Below are positions 1-8,538 of a stretch of 64,000 nucleotides of DNA, in pieces. The number at the start of each line of letters is the position of its first letter. Position 1 is the first letter of the stretch. This stretch comes from Bacillus sp. NTK074B. GTDB lineage: Bacteria > Bacillota > Bacilli > Bacillales > Bacillaceae_B. The stretch spans positions 1 through 64,000 of the forward strand of contig NZ_JAFKOH010000007.1 of NCBI RefSeq assembly GCF_017303375.1, read 5' to 3'. Made by a program: the position numbers and the translations under genes. The notes below the pieces were generated by a model. That model did no database searches and was not told where the DNA came from. It saw only the letters and a list, made by a program, of their open reading frames with translations.

Positions 1-80
1 TGCACCACAACTTAAATGACAGAGCATCGTACATATTAGTTTGTATGCGAATAGCAACAATCTTTGCGAAAACAGCCATT
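1..80 (-). repeat. Dispersed repeat family A, copy 1 (partial)
   Basis: Read on the minus strand, this segment begins GGCTGTTTTCGCAAAGAT and ends with GCTCTGTCAT followed by GTTGTGGTGCA. The same two blocks occur in the same order near 31.66-31.74 kb and 47.73-47.79 kb. The element probably continues beyond the left edge of the window, so its full length cannot be judged here. Confidence 0.7.
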
Positions 81-104
81 CGATAAAAGGAAGTGGGTCT
101 TCTC

Positions 105-809
105 ATGAAACAAATCATTGCAATGGGTGGAGGAGGTTTCTCCATGGAACCCGAAAACATAATACTGGATCAGTACATACTTGAGCAGGCAAATGCATCA
201 AAACCAAAGATATGTTTTCTTCCGACAGCCAGCGGAGATGCCGATAGTTATATTGAACGTTATTACCATTCCTTTAAATCTCTATCCTCTGAACCTTCAC
301 ATCTTTCGTTATTCAAGCCCTCCACAAGGGATATAGAAGGATTTCTGTTAGATAAGGATATTATTTATGTAGGAGGGGGCAATACAAAATGCATGCTGGC
401 ACTATGGAGAGAGTGGGGGATCGATTCCATATTAAGAAAGGCATGGGAGTGTGGAATCATCCTTGCAGGTTTAAGTGCAGGTTCGATATGCTGGTTTGAA
501 GAAGGTACGACCGATTCATACGGTGATAGTTTAGACACAATTAAAGGATTGGGACTGCTGAAAGGCAGTCACTCCCCCCATTATGATGGAGAAGAGAACC
601 GGCGTCCCCTTTATCAGACCTTTATTGAGGAAGGGAAATTGAAAGCCGGCTATGCTGCAGATGATGGGGCAGCCCTGCACTTTATTGATGAAGCGCTCTC
701 CAATGCGGTGAGTTCCAGAGAACATGCCTCAGTCTACTGGGTTGAGAAGAAAGATGGTCTGATCCGAGAAACGAAATTACCGACAAAATATTTAAAACAC
801 AACACGTGA
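105..809 (+). CDS. Peptidase E-like protein (S51 family)
   Basis: Predicted cytosolic serine peptidase of family S51, whose characterised members cleave N-terminal Asp-X dipeptides or act on related peptides. The 234-aa protein starts with a glycine-rich strand (MGGGG, residues 7-11), has the nucleophile-elbow motif GLSAGS at about residues 122-127 (Ser124 as likely nucleophile), the YVGGGNT loop before it, and an H-x-x-H-Y-D segment near residue 156-161 that may carry the catalytic His. ATG 105 is preferred over the in-frame GTG at 93 because the AAAGGAAG ribosome binding site lies just upstream of it. It is monocistronic with no obvious partner. Substrate specificity cannot be read from sequence; cyanophycinase-like relatives share the same fold. 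Confidence 0.85.
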   Translation: MKQIIAMGGGGFSMEPENIILDQYILEQANASKPKICFLPTASGDADSYIERYYHSFKSLSSEPSHLSLFKPSTRDIEGFLLDKDIIYVGGGNTKCMLALWREWGIDSILRKAWECGIILAGLSAGSICWFEEGTTDSYGDSLDTIKGLGLLKGSHSPHYDGEENRRPLYQTFIEEGKLKAGYAADDGAALHFIDEALSNAVSSREHASVYWVEKKDGLIRETKLPTKYLKHNT

Positions 810-887
810 TTGTCGGTTGGTTCGCATACTTGGGCCTCCTTATACATAGGGATAGTGATGAGTCTTTATCTAAGGAGGGGAATCATC

Positions 888-1160
888 ATGAGTGAGGATA
901 AACGAAATACTCCGGGTGAATTAGTGAAAAATACATCCAAGCAAGCCAGTGAATTGTTGAACAAAACGGCAGATACTGCAAATGACATGATTAAAAGTGT
1001 GAGTGGTAAAGGTGGATTAGTAGGAAAAGTTTCTGATACCTCGGCAGACTTTGTGAAAAACGTAAGCAACACCGGTAATAAAATGGTTGGGAAAACCGTT
1101 GATACTGCGAGCAAAGCAGTCAAAGGTGCATCCAATAAATTCTTTAAAAAGAAAAGATGA
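888..1160 (+). CDS. Small LEA-like amphipathic repeat protein
   Basis: This 90-aa protein of unknown function consists almost wholly of imperfect Ala/Thr/Ser/Lys-rich repeats (for example KTADTAND, KVSDTSADF, KTVDTASKA) and ends in a basic FFKKKR tail. There is no signal peptide or membrane segment. The pattern resembles late-embryogenesis-abundant or general-stress proteins that form amphipathic helices, but that is inference. The start at 888 is set by AAGGAGGGG about 8 nt upstream; the reading frame stays open further upstream, but that extension lacks a ribosome binding site. A strong intrinsic terminator follows at once, so it is its own transcription unit. Confidence 0.75.
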   Translation: MSEDKRNTPGELVKNTSKQASELLNKTADTANDMIKSVSGKGGLVGKVSDTSADFVKNVSNTGNKMVGKTVDTASKAVKGASNKFFKKKR

Positions 1161-1167
1161 CGAGAGA

Positions 1168-1199
1168 AGCAAATTCCCGGCCGGGGTTTGCTTTTTTTT
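1168..1199 (+). terminator. Intrinsic terminator of the LEA-like gene
   Basis: A GC-rich hairpin (GCAAATTCCCGG with CCGGGGTTTGC) is followed by eight T residues, directly after the stop codon at 1160. Confidence 0.9.
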
Positions 1200-1216
1200 C
1201 GTTTATGGGGCAAAAA

Positions 1217-1252
1217 ATCTCAAAATTAAAACAACCGGGCTTGCCCGGTTGT
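1217..1252 (-). terminator. Intrinsic terminator of the AI-2E-family gene
   Basis: The perfect inverted repeat ACAACCGGGC-TT-GCCCGGTTGT lies 8 nt past the minus-strand stop and is followed on that strand by TTTTAATTTT. Confidence 0.9.
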
Positions 1253-1260
1253 CTCTGTAT

Positions 1261-2352
1261 TCATTCCTGTATAGTAGATCTTCGCAGTTTAATAAACTTC
1301 ACTGTATTCAATACAATGGTTTTCGTCACGGCGTAAGTCGGTACCGCTAAGATCATTCCAAGTATTCCCGCTAAATTCCCTGCAACAAGTAATAAAATGA
1401 TGATCGTCGCCGGGTGGGTATCCAAACGTTTCCCCAGAATGAGGGGAGAGAGAAGGTTCCCTTCAATTTGTTGAGCGATTGTGACCACGACCACCACCAG
1501 GATCGCTTTTGTCGGGGAATCAAATAAGGCCACGATAATAGCCGGTGCTGCACCTATGAACGGACCAATAAACGGGATGATATTCGTAACCGCCCCGATC
1601 AGGGCCATAACCAATGCATAAGGCAAACCGATGATCAAATAACCGATAAAGGTCAGGGTACCGACAAATGAAGCAACGGTTAATTGACCCTGAATATACG
1701 CAGCGAGTGTTTCACTCGTATCCTTTAACGTGTTGATTCCTTCCTTGCGGTATGCAGGAGGCAGGAACTTCGAAATCGCCTTCGGAAATTTATGGCCGTC
1801 CTTGAACATAAAGAACAATAGAAATGGGACGGTTACGATCAGGATCGTGATACTCGTCAATACACTGAGTAATCCTTTTAAGGCGGTGGTGATATTATCA
1901 GGCAGTGTATTGGCGAAATCCACCAACTGATTTTCGATATCTTTCAGTGAGACATAATCCTGGTTCATCATCCATTTAAATTGCTCTGTTTCGGACAAAT
2001 ATTCAATGAAATTTCTCGTTTGACGTGCATACTCCGGAAGGGCATTAAACAGTGCTGTCACCTGGCGGGTGATGACAGGAGCGATATTCCCGATGATTAA
2101 AACCATCAACCCAATGATCGCAGCATATAAGACGATGATTGCAACGGTACGCGGCAATCTTGCTTTCACGAGAAGATTGACGAGGGGATTTAATAAAAAA
2201 TAAAGAAACCCTGAAATGATGATCGGAAAAAATAATGTTGATGCGAATACAACAATCGGTTCAAATAAAAATGAAATTTTCGTTGAAACATAAATGATGG
2301 TAAGAATAATAAGAATTTGCAAACTCCAGGAATACATTTTTTTCTTGGTCAA
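1261..2352 (-). CDS. AI-2E family transporter (PerM-like membrane protein)
   Basis: Polytopic membrane protein of the AI-2E/PerM exporter family, about 363 aa, typical length. The hydropathy pattern fits the family: paired N-terminal helices, a soluble segment near residues 90-150, then a C-terminal membrane bundle including a glycine- and proline-rich ALIGAVTNIIPFIGPFIGA segment typical of the family. Members export autoinducer-2, Na+/H+ or other small solutes, so the substrate is unknown here. The TTG at 2352 is the better start because AGAGGTGA lies at ideal distance; an in-frame GTG at 2361 overlaps that ribosome binding site. It is a single gene divergent from the germination operon and ends at its own terminator. 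Confidence 0.85.
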   Translation of the reverse strand: MTKKKMYSWSLQILIILTIIYVSTKISFLFEPIVVFASTLFFPIIISGFLYFLLNPLVNLLVKARLPRTVAIIVLYAAIIGLMVLIIGNIAPVITRQVTALFNALPEYARQTRNFIEYLSETEQFKWMMNQDYVSLKDIENQLVDFANTLPDNITTALKGLLSVLTSITILIVTVPFLLFFMFKDGHKFPKAISKFLPPAYRKEGINTLKDTSETLAAYIQGQLTVASFVGTLTFIGYLIIGLPYALVMALIGAVTNIIPFIGPFIGAAPAIIVALFDSPTKAILVVVVVTIAQQIEGNLLSPLILGKRLDTHPATIIILLLVAGNLAGILGMILAVPTYAVTKTIVLNTVKFIKLRRSTIQE

Positions 2353-2567
2353 CCTTTTCACCTCTTCCTATCGACTAGTTTATCTGATTAAGTATATCAA
2401 AAACTGGTAGGTACACCCTACTAATATCTTGTGGAAAAAGAGAATTTTTTTAAAGAGAATGTGAAAGAAGCAAATTCTATCTTGAAAAAGGCCATCGCTG
2501 TCTTTGAATAGCACTGCTTATTATGGACAACCTACATGGTAATAAACTCTTTCAGAAGGTGTTAAAC

Positions 2568-4100
2568 ATGGGAAGGTCATTCAAGACAAGGGCCACGCGA
2601 AAACTAATCAATCCAGCATCAGAAGAAAAGGAAGTGAATGTTTCTTCCCTTTCCAGGTTAGAAGAGAGGGTAACGTTTATTCGGAATGGCCTATATTTGT
2701 CAGATGACCTTTCTATAAGGGATCTGATATTCAATGATAGCCGGGTCAAACTGATTTTCATTGATACTATAGTAGATGTAAATAGTATTCAAATGAATGT
2801 CATCAAGCCAATGCAGGAAACCCCTTTTGGCAACTTAAGCCATATTGTGAATGGAGCAACCATCATTGAGACGGTTGACCTGCAGAATGCACTGGATGCG
2901 TTGGTGGATGGCTCTTGCCTGTTGATACAAGAAAACGAAGAATGCATGCTGTTGATTCCTACCCCAAAAGATCAGTCTGCACATCGGATTGAACCGATAA
3001 ATGAAAAAGTAGTCAGGGGTTCCCATCAAGGGTTTAGTGAGAATGTCTCGGAAAATGTTCAGTTCATCAGAGAAAGAATCACGAATAGAAATGTGACGGT
3101 GAAGTATTCTCATGTAGGAGAGACAACAAAAACCAAATATGCGTTGGTCAGCATTTCGACATTGACCAATCCCGACTTAGTGAAAACAATAGAAAGCCGC
3201 ATCGCAGCGATTGCGTCAGATTCCATACAATCTCCTGGTTATTTCGAAGAATTTCTGGAAGACAATTCATTTTCCCCATTTCCGCAGTTTTTAAATACGG
3301 AAAGACCCGATAGAGTGGAGGCCAATCTGATGGAGGGCAGGATGGTCCTCCTGATGGAAGGGAGTCCCACTGCGTTGATCTTTCCTGTTTCATTTTTCAG
3401 CTTTTTTCAAACTGCCGAGGATTACAATTCTCGTCCATTTATTTCATCATTCTTAAGGCTGATCCGATTATTGAGCTTTATTACCACATTGTGTCTTCCT
3501 GCCTTTTATATTGCGGTCATTTCGTACAACTATGAAGTGATACCCGTTGAAATTGTCTTCTCTATCAAGAGTTCTTTGGAGTATTTACCTTTTCCTCCAT
3601 TGATTGAAGCGGCCATTATGCAATTCACCCTGGAACTATTGCGTGAAGCTGCCATCCGGTTGCCCAATCCGGTTGCCCAAACCATTGGGGTTGTTGGAGG
3701 GCTCGTCATCGGGACAGCCGTTGTGGAAGCGAATTTTGTCTCCAACACAATGGTCATTGTGGTCGCTATTACGGCCATTTCATCATTTGTCATTCCTTCC
3801 AATGAATTAAGTACTTCAGTTCGGATATTGGGGTTTCCTCTGATGATTTTAGCTTCGTTATTCGGGTTCTTTGGGATCGTGATCGGAGCGATGTTCATAT
3901 TGATACATTTGGCCAAACTGAAGTCCCTTGGCCATTACTACTTATATCCGTTGGTGCCACTGGATTTAAAGGCATGGAAAGATACATTTATAAGAGTTCC
4001 CATATGGTTAATGAAAGAGCGGCCAAAAGACTTAAGGGCGCTATATAAATGGAAGACTACGGATCCTAGAAGGTGGAAAAAGAATGAACAATCAGACTAA
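2568..4100 (+). CDS. gerA: Spore germination protein GerA-type (receptor subunit A)
   Basis: Subunit A of a nutrient germinant receptor, acting in the spore inner membrane with subunits B and C encoded directly downstream. The protein has the family layout: a soluble N-terminal domain (about residues 40-275) followed by a membrane domain with several hydrophobic helices (PAFYIAVISYNYEVIP, LGFPLMILASLFGFFG) and the conserved LREAAIRLP segment and PTALIFP motif. The 510-aa length is normal. ATG 2568 has AGAAGGTG 6 nt upstream; an upstream in-frame ATG at 2523 has no good ribosome binding site. It overlaps gerB by 17 nt. The germinant (amino acid, sugar or nucleoside) cannot be predicted from sequence. 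Confidence 0.93.
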   Translation: MGRSFKTRATRKLINPASEEKEVNVSSLSRLEERVTFIRNGLYLSDDLSIRDLIFNDSRVKLIFIDTIVDVNSIQMNVIKPMQETPFGNLSHIVNGATIIETVDLQNALDALVDGSCLLIQENEECMLLIPTPKDQSAHRIEPINEKVVRGSHQGFSENVSENVQFIRERITNRNVTVKYSHVGETTKTKYALVSISTLTNPDLVKTIESRIAAIASDSIQSPGYFEEFLEDNSFSPFPQFLNTERPDRVEANLMEGRMVLLMEGSPTALIFPVSFFSFFQTAEDYNSRPFISSFLRLIRLLSFITTLCLPAFYIAVISYNYEVIPVEIVFSIKSSLEYLPFPPLIEAAIMQFTLELLREAAIRLPNPVAQTIGVVGGLVIGTAVVEANFVSNTMVIVVAITAISSFVIPSNELSTSVRILGFPLMILASLFGFFGIVIGAMFILIHLAKLKSLGHYYLYPLVPLDLKAWKDTFIRVPIWLMKERPKDLRALYKWKTTDPRRWKKNEQSD

Positions 4101-5193
4101 GCTGAGTGGGGTACAGCTCACTTTCTTCATTCTCCAGACACAAATCGGTGTAGGAATATTAGGACTCCCGTTTAATGTCTATCTTAAGTCAAAGCAGGAT
4201 GCCTGGATCTCGGTGATATTAGCAGGGATATTGGTACAGGGAATGGTCTTCCTTCTATGGTTCCTGGGCCGGCGTTTTCCATCAAAGTCCATATTTGAAT
4301 ATTCGAAGATATTACTTGGAAACGGAATAGGGACAATCCTGAATTGCGGTTACATCCTGTACGGCCTATTGGTGACTGCTTTGGTTTTAATGTACTCAAC
4401 GAAAATCATTAAAATGTGGGTATTAATCTTTACTCCCAAATGGATCATTATGGTTCTTTTAGTGGCCACAGCTATATATTTGGCGAAAGAAGATGTCGTT
4501 GGGATAAGCAATGTCTATGTCCTTGTATCAAGCCTCATCCTATTCCTACTAGTCATATCCATCATTGTTCTGGTGACGCATCCAGTCGATTTCAGATATT
4601 TGTTTCCCATGGCCCATTCAGGAGGGGTAAATTGGTTGAAGGGGGCAAATGAAGCGTACTTTTCCATGCTGGGATTTGAATTATTGCTCATTTTATATCC
4701 CCACTTTCAGCAGATCGGATCAGCATCCATCTTGAAATCTGTCACGGTTGCCAATATAAGTGTGACCACCATTTATTGCTTTATGACGATCGTAAGCCTG
4801 GTGATATTCAGTCCCGCTGAAATTGAAATTATTCCACAACCCGTTTTATATTTTGTAAAGTCCCTGTATTTAAAGATCATCGAACGGATCGACCTTGTCT
4901 TCTTATCCCTGTGGATTGTCAACGTCATCACATCTCTGACAAGCTACTTGTTTTTCTCGACGGAAGGGACATCATTTTTTATCAGGAAAGTCAAAAAAAT
5001 CAAACGTACCTTTCTACCCGTCCTTTTTGGCATTACTGGACTTATCATTGCTTTATCGGTAAATAACGAACACATGGAAATGTACAACAAGGCAATCATC
5101 TTTATGAGTTATATTTTTGTCATCTTGATTCCTGTCCTGCTGCTTGGTGTATCCTTTTTGTTCAAAAAACAGGAAAGGGCGAAGCGTTCATGA
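4084..5193 (+). CDS. gerB: Spore germination permease GerB-type (receptor subunit B)
   Basis: Integral membrane subunit of the germinant receptor, a member of the APC amino-acid-permease superfamily, and the subunit thought to bind the germinant. The 369-aa sequence has about ten hydrophobic segments and starts with the family's typical QLTFFILQTQIGVGILGLP block, resembling the first unwound helix of APC transporters. It overlaps gerA at its start and gerC at its end (ATGA), indicating translational coupling and fixed stoichiometry. Differences between this protein and the second GerB in the window (45.0-46.1 kb) would be where to look for different ligand specificity. Confidence 0.93.
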   Translation: MNNQTKLSGVQLTFFILQTQIGVGILGLPFNVYLKSKQDAWISVILAGILVQGMVFLLWFLGRRFPSKSIFEYSKILLGNGIGTILNCGYILYGLLVTALVLMYSTKIIKMWVLIFTPKWIIMVLLVATAIYLAKEDVVGISNVYVLVSSLILFLLVISIIVLVTHPVDFRYLFPMAHSGGVNWLKGANEAYFSMLGFELLLILYPHFQQIGSASILKSVTVANISVTTIYCFMTIVSLVIFSPAEIEIIPQPVLYFVKSLYLKIIERIDLVFLSLWIVNVITSLTSYLFFSTEGTSFFIRKVKKIKRTFLPVLFGITGLIIALSVNNEHMEMYNKAIIFMSYIFVILIPVLLLGVSFLFKKQERAKRS

Positions 5194-6293
5194 AAAAGAA
5201 TAGAATTCTAATTCTACTCATCATAAGTTCCTTGACCCTGTCAGGTTGTTGGGATGAAAGGCTATTAAAAAATGGAAGGCTTGTATTTTCCTCTGCCTTT
5301 GATTTAACTTCCGACGGAGATATCCATGCTACAGCCATCATTCGGGATTTTAAAGAAGGAACCCCCACCAATACCGAGGTAGAGGCCGATGCTAAAACAA
5401 TCAGAGATGTACGGATGCATATGGACCGGAAGATATCAGGTAATTTTGAGCCCTCGAAAAACCGTATTTTCTTATTGGGTGAGGATTTAGCAAGGAACGA
5501 TGTCTACGATTTCCTGGATATTTTCTACCGGGACCCCAATAGCTCCATTTCATCAAAGTTAGCCGTTGCAGAGGGAGAGGCAGCAAACATTCTTCGGACC
5601 ATTCAACAGAAAAATGTCCTCATATCCGAGTTTCTTATTGAATCCATCTCGTCTGGGGAATCCTTTACCGGGGTTCCGAAGGTCAATATGCAATCGGTGT
5701 GCACTCTCATGTTTGATGAGGGAAAGGACTTCTTCGTACCGCTCTTTAAGCTGAAAGATGAAGAGGTCATCATGGATGGAACCGCCTTATTCCATAAACG
5801 GGCCATGTCAGGTACCCTATCCATTCCTGAATCGACCCTTATGCTCGTGTTAATGAATAAAAAAGCAAAGATCGCAAGGGTCGTCACCAAAGTGGATAAA
5901 GGAAAAAAGGTCAATATAGAAAATTATATTACATATAATTTGGTTGACCCAAAGACAAAAATGAAATTAATCTCAACGACTCCTGGAAATATTGAAGTCG
6001 AATTAACAATGAAGACGGGGGTCACAATCGTGGAGTTCCCTCAAGATGAATTGGCGGATAAAGCAAAGGTAAAAGAGTTGGAAAAAAGCATAACAAGGCA
6101 TCTGGAACAAGACGCAGAGGAAGTCATTCGGAAAGTTCAGGAAGCAAACTCCGATTTATTGGGGATCGGGAGAGAGTTAATCGCCTTTCACCCAGAGGTG
6201 TGGCAACAAGTAGACTGGGAGAAAGAATACCCCACCATCACCATAAAACCAACTATAGAATTAAAAATTATCGGAAACGGCATCATCAACTAA
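5190..6293 (+). CDS. gerC: Spore germination lipoprotein GerC-type (receptor subunit C)
   Basis: Lipoprotein subunit of the germinant receptor, anchored on the outer face of the spore inner membrane. It has a lipoprotein signal peptide with lipobox L-S-G-C (Cys20), followed by CWDERLL, which is characteristic of GerC proteins, and a 367-aa soluble body of normal length. The ATGA overlap with gerB and the terminator immediately downstream close the three-gene operon. Lipidation by Lgt is expected. In gerA operons expression is usually forespore-specific under sigma-G, but I did not find a convincing sigma-G promoter upstream of this operon. Confidence 0.93.
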   Translation: MKKNRILILLIISSLTLSGCWDERLLKNGRLVFSSAFDLTSDGDIHATAIIRDFKEGTPTNTEVEADAKTIRDVRMHMDRKISGNFEPSKNRIFLLGEDLARNDVYDFLDIFYRDPNSSISSKLAVAEGEAANILRTIQQKNVLISEFLIESISSGESFTGVPKVNMQSVCTLMFDEGKDFFVPLFKLKDEEVIMDGTALFHKRAMSGTLSIPESTLMLVLMNKKAKIARVVTKVDKGKKVNIENYITYNLVDPKTKMKLISTTPGNIEVELTMKTGVTIVEFPQDELADKAKVKELEKSITRHLEQDAEEVIRKVQEANSDLLGIGRELIAFHPEVWQQVDWEKEYPTITIKPTIELKIIGNGIIN

Positions 6294-6300
6294 CCATAAG

Positions 6301-6336
6301 AAAAGATCTTGCCCCTTTTGGAAGCAAGATCTTTTT
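6301..6336. terminator. Bidirectional terminator between germination operon 1 and the SMR operon
   Basis: The inverted repeat AAAAGATCTTGC / GCAAGATCTTTTT has A-tract and T-tract flanks, so it can serve both the plus-strand gerABC operon and the convergent minus-strand SMR genes. Confidence 0.85.
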
Positions 6337-6339
6337 ACT

Positions 6340-6654
6340 TTAAGAGATAAGCTTCAAACCAATGATACTTCCAACAATACAGCAGATGAAGAAAATCCTT
6401 TTACCGTCTTTTCTTTCCTTGAAAAACAACATGCCCATAATCACGGCGCCGGCAGACCCGATACCCGTCCATATACCATATCCTGTGCTTACAGGAATAT
6501 CGAGCAGGGATAGAGACAATAAGTAAAAACTCATTGCGCCGGCTGCAAAGCTTATAAGGGAGGGCAAGAGTTTTTTGTACCCTTCTGAAAGCTTCATGAA
6601 AGTGACCATGACTACTTCTGAAAACCCTGCAAAAATGAGAAATATCCACGCCAT
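6340..6654 (-). CDS. SMR family efflux protein, second subunit
   Basis: Small multidrug resistance protein of 104 aa with four transmembrane helices. The membrane-embedded Glu of the SMR family is visible near residue 13 (SEVVMVTFMK), and the C-terminal pattern KDGKRIFFI..VGLKL resembles YkkD/YvdR-type subunits. It follows the other SMR gene with start and stop codons touching (at 6654), so the pair very probably forms a heterodimeric proton-coupled exporter. Substrates of paired SMR proteins range from quaternary cations to guanidinium-type compounds. There is no guanidine riboswitch upstream; a TetR repressor takes the regulatory role. Confidence 0.88.
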   Translation of the reverse strand: MAWIFLIFAGFSEVVMVTFMKLSEGYKKLLPSLISFAAGAMSFYLLSLSLLDIPVSTGYGIWTGIGSAGAVIMGMLFFKERKDGKRIFFICCIVGSIIGLKLIS

Positions 6655-6998
6655 CAGTGGGCACCCCCAGTATCTTTCTCTTCTTTATCACTCATCTTTA
6701 ACCCAATGACCCCGAATATGAGTAAAGAGATGAATGCCACTTTCAATAGGCTGATCCCTTCGTTAAGAAACAACATTCCAATTAGTGCCGTACCTGCTGC
6801 ACCTATGCCTGTGAAGACGGCATAAGCTGTACCTATAGGCAATCGTTTCATTGAATTTGAGAAAAAATAAAAACTCACTAATATTAGAAATGCCGTAATG
6901 ATACTGGGGAGGGGTTTGGTAAATCCCTGCGACAGGGACAATCCGGTTGCCCACCCGATCTCAAGAATTCCTCCAATAATGACATAAATCCAACCCAT
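6654..6998 (-). CDS. SMR family efflux protein, first subunit
   Basis: A 114-aa four-helix SMR protein. It starts MGWIYVIIGGILEIGWATGL, with the essential family Glu at about residue 13, contains the conserved GTAYAVFTGIGAAGT block, and has a charged tail (SDKEEKDTGG) like YkkC/YvdS. ATG 6998 has AAAGGAGTG 7 nt upstream; the GTG at 7019 would overlap the tetR end. The gene lies between tetR and the second SMR gene, and the tetR-SMR-SMR order matches the B. subtilis yvdTSR arrangement as I recall it. Function: toxic-cation efflux, inducible through the TetR protein. Confidence 0.88.
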   Translation of the reverse strand: MGWIYVIIGGILEIGWATGLSLSQGFTKPLPSIITAFLILVSFYFFSNSMKRLPIGTAYAVFTGIGAAGTALIGMLFLNEGISLLKVAFISLLIFGVIGLKMSDKEEKDTGGAH

Positions 6999-7002
6999 GA
7001 TG

Positions 7003-7596
7003 CTACACTCCTTTGTCACTTACTATTCCACGTTCATACACTTTCCAGGCGGATTCAACCCGTTGCTGGAAGATTTCCTGCGTGTAATAATGATGCTCTA
7101 AGAAAACCCCGTCAACCAAACATAAAAACGAGGACACAAATTCATCTACAGTGATTTCATGAAACCGTTTCTGTTTTATCCCTTCCTCGTATATATCCAC
7201 CAGAATAGAGGAGGTCACTTCTTCAAAATAGACAAAGTGTTCCTGAATTAGATCTTTAAAGGGTTCTGGAGGGAAGAATGTGACCCTTTTCCAAAGTAGA
7301 GATTCTTTAGTTGTCATCAATCTCTGGCAAAACAGGTCAAAGAGATTCCTGACATTCTCAACGGGCTCCAGATGATTCATTTCCTCCTGAGCCATTCTGT
7401 ATGCTTTGACTTCAGAAATAATAAGATCTTCCAATACTTCCACAAATAAATCATCTTTGCTGCGGAAATGATTATAGATGGAAGGTTTCTTAATTCCTAC
7501 TTCTCGTGCGATCTCTGCTAATGAGGTATCTTCATATCCTTTTTGTCCGAATAAGTCCAGTGCAACGGTCTTAATCAATTGCTTATTACCATTCAT
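7003..7596 (-). CDS. TetR/AcrR family transcriptional regulator
   Basis: One-component repressor of 197 aa. The N-terminal helix-turn-helix is clear (SLAEIAREVGIKKPSIYNHF, about residues 25-44) and the remainder is an all-helical ligand-binding domain. It is the first gene of the minus-strand operon with the two SMR pumps; its stop codon is 5 nt before the first SMR start, whose ribosome binding site lies inside the end of tetR. The 18-bp inverted repeat 22 nt upstream of the start is the likely operator, implying autoregulation of the whole operon and induction by a pump substrate. Confidence 0.9.
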   Translation of the reverse strand: MNGNKQLIKTVALDLFGQKGYEDTSLAEIAREVGIKKPSIYNHFRSKDDLFVEVLEDLIISEVKAYRMAQEEMNHLEPVENVRNLFDLFCQRLMTTKESLLWKRVTFFPPEPFKDLIQEHFVYFEEVTSSILVDIYEEGIKQKRFHEITVDEFVSSFLCLVDGVFLEHHYYTQEIFQQRVESAWKVYERGIVSDKGV

Positions 7597-7618
7597 GAAG
7601 AATCATCCCCTTCAGACT

Positions 7619-7636
7619 AACTAACGGTCGTTAGTT
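7619..7636. promoter_or_regulatory. Likely TetR operator (18-bp inverted repeat)
   Basis: The perfect palindrome AACTAACG-GT-CGTTAGTT is centred about 30 nt upstream of the tetR start. Inverted repeats of this size and position are typical TetR-family operators; binding is inferred. Confidence 0.75.
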
Positions 7637-7754
7637 TGATTATAAATCCCTTCTCGAATGATTGCAAGGAAAGTTATTCATTACCTAGTCGCATGTTATA
7701 AGATTTGCTGGCATATAATCCTTTATTGCCTAAAAATAAGTGAAGGGGATTTAT

Positions 7755-8084
7755 ATGAAAGCGTTATGGATGAAAGTGTCCGTTCTTGGATTGTTGGTCT
7801 TAGTCCTGTTGTGTTTACTGATCGTGAAACTGGTGGTCAGCAATAAAGAAGATTGGGTGGTAATTGAAGAAAAATATTTTCCTGAAGGTGTAGGAGAGGG
7901 ATCGGTGGGAATAAACTCTGGAGAAAAGCTGGATATGAATAAAAGTGATTCATCTTGTGCCATGAAGTTTGATAATGGCCATACTTATAAGGTGAATTGT
8001 GATGAATACCTGGACTTTACCGTCGGGGAGGAGGTGAAAATTGTCATACTCAAAAAGAATACGGTGAAACTTAGAAGGAAGTAA
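7755..8084 (+). CDS. Small membrane-anchored protein, unknown function
   Basis: A 109-aa protein that I do not recognise. An N-terminal hydrophobic helix (VLGLLVLVLLCLLIVKLVV, about residues 8-26) is followed by a hydrophilic domain of about 80 residues with strand-like periodicity, so it is probably anchored with the domain outside the membrane. A Ser-Cys pair near residue 60 and a second Cys in VNCDEY could form a disulfide. ATG 7755 has GAAGGGGA at proper spacing; an upstream GTG at 7740 is part of that ribosome binding site. It lies between the TetR operon and pth2 without clear functional linkage. Confidence 0.65.
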   Translation: MKALWMKVSVLGLLVLVLLCLLIVKLVVSNKEDWVVIEEKYFPEGVGEGSVGINSGEKLDMNKSDSSCAMKFDNGHTYKVNCDEYLDFTVGEEVKIVILKKNTVKLRRK

Positions 8085-8128
8085 ATCGAGTATGTGGTAG
8101 GATAATATCATAGCACTTCATTACACTG

Positions 8129-8515
8129 ATGATAGGAATGATTAAACGAATGACTAGAAAGGATCTCGTGCAATATTTTATCGTTAATAAGGATCTACAG
8201 ATGTCTAAAGGAAAGACGGCCGCACAAGTGGCACATGCTGCTACATTGAGTACTTTGACAATGATGTCGGAGGATTCCCCATTTAAAAATAGGCAGGCTG
8301 ACTTTATCGAATGGGTGCAAACGGGAATGAAGAAAGTGGTCCTTAAGGGGAAATCCTCGGAATTGGAAAAAATGGAGAAGAAAGGATATTTCAGTATTCA
8401 TGACAGTGGTTTAACGGAGATAGTAAAAGGGTCATTAACCGTAACTGCACTGCCTCCTATGGAAAAATTCGAGGCGAAGGAAATTGTCGGTCATTTAAGT
8501 CTACTGAAAGATTAA
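8129..8515 (+). CDS. pth2: Peptidyl-tRNA hydrolase, Pth2 family
   Basis: Predicted peptidyl-tRNA hydrolase of the archaeal/eukaryotic-type Pth2 fold, which releases peptides from prematurely dropped peptidyl-tRNA. The 128-aa protein carries the signature MSKGKTAAQVAHAA (Lys and Gln/His positions of the active site) and later strands IHDSGLTEI and TVTALPP, all in the expected order. Most bacteria rely on the unrelated Pth1, so this would be a second enzyme or an amino-acid-modifying relative. The start is uncertain: ATGs at 8129, 8138 and 8150 are in frame and none has a strong ribosome binding site. The VOC gene follows closely and may be cotranscribed. Confidence 0.85.
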   Translation: MIGMIKRMTRKDLVQYFIVNKDLQMSKGKTAAQVAHAATLSTLTMMSEDSPFKNRQADFIEWVQTGMKKVVLKGKSSELEKMEKKGYFSIHDSGLTEIVKGSLTVTALPPMEKFEAKEIVGHLSLLKD

Positions 8516-8538
8516 ATCTGGGGAAGGTGGAAATACCA

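Noticed and set aside
866-1213. 115-codon minus-strand frame opposite the LEA-like gene
   Set aside because: It is the antisense of a repetitive gene, crossing its terminator.
3530-3916. 128-codon minus-strand frame within gerA of operon 1
   Set aside because: Shadow of the GerA membrane domain with no initiation signal.
6301-7019. Guanidine (ykkC-type) riboswitch upstream of the SMR genes
   Set aside because: The SMR genes are preceded by tetR with overlapping signals and a palindromic operator; no ykkC-like RNA motif is visible.
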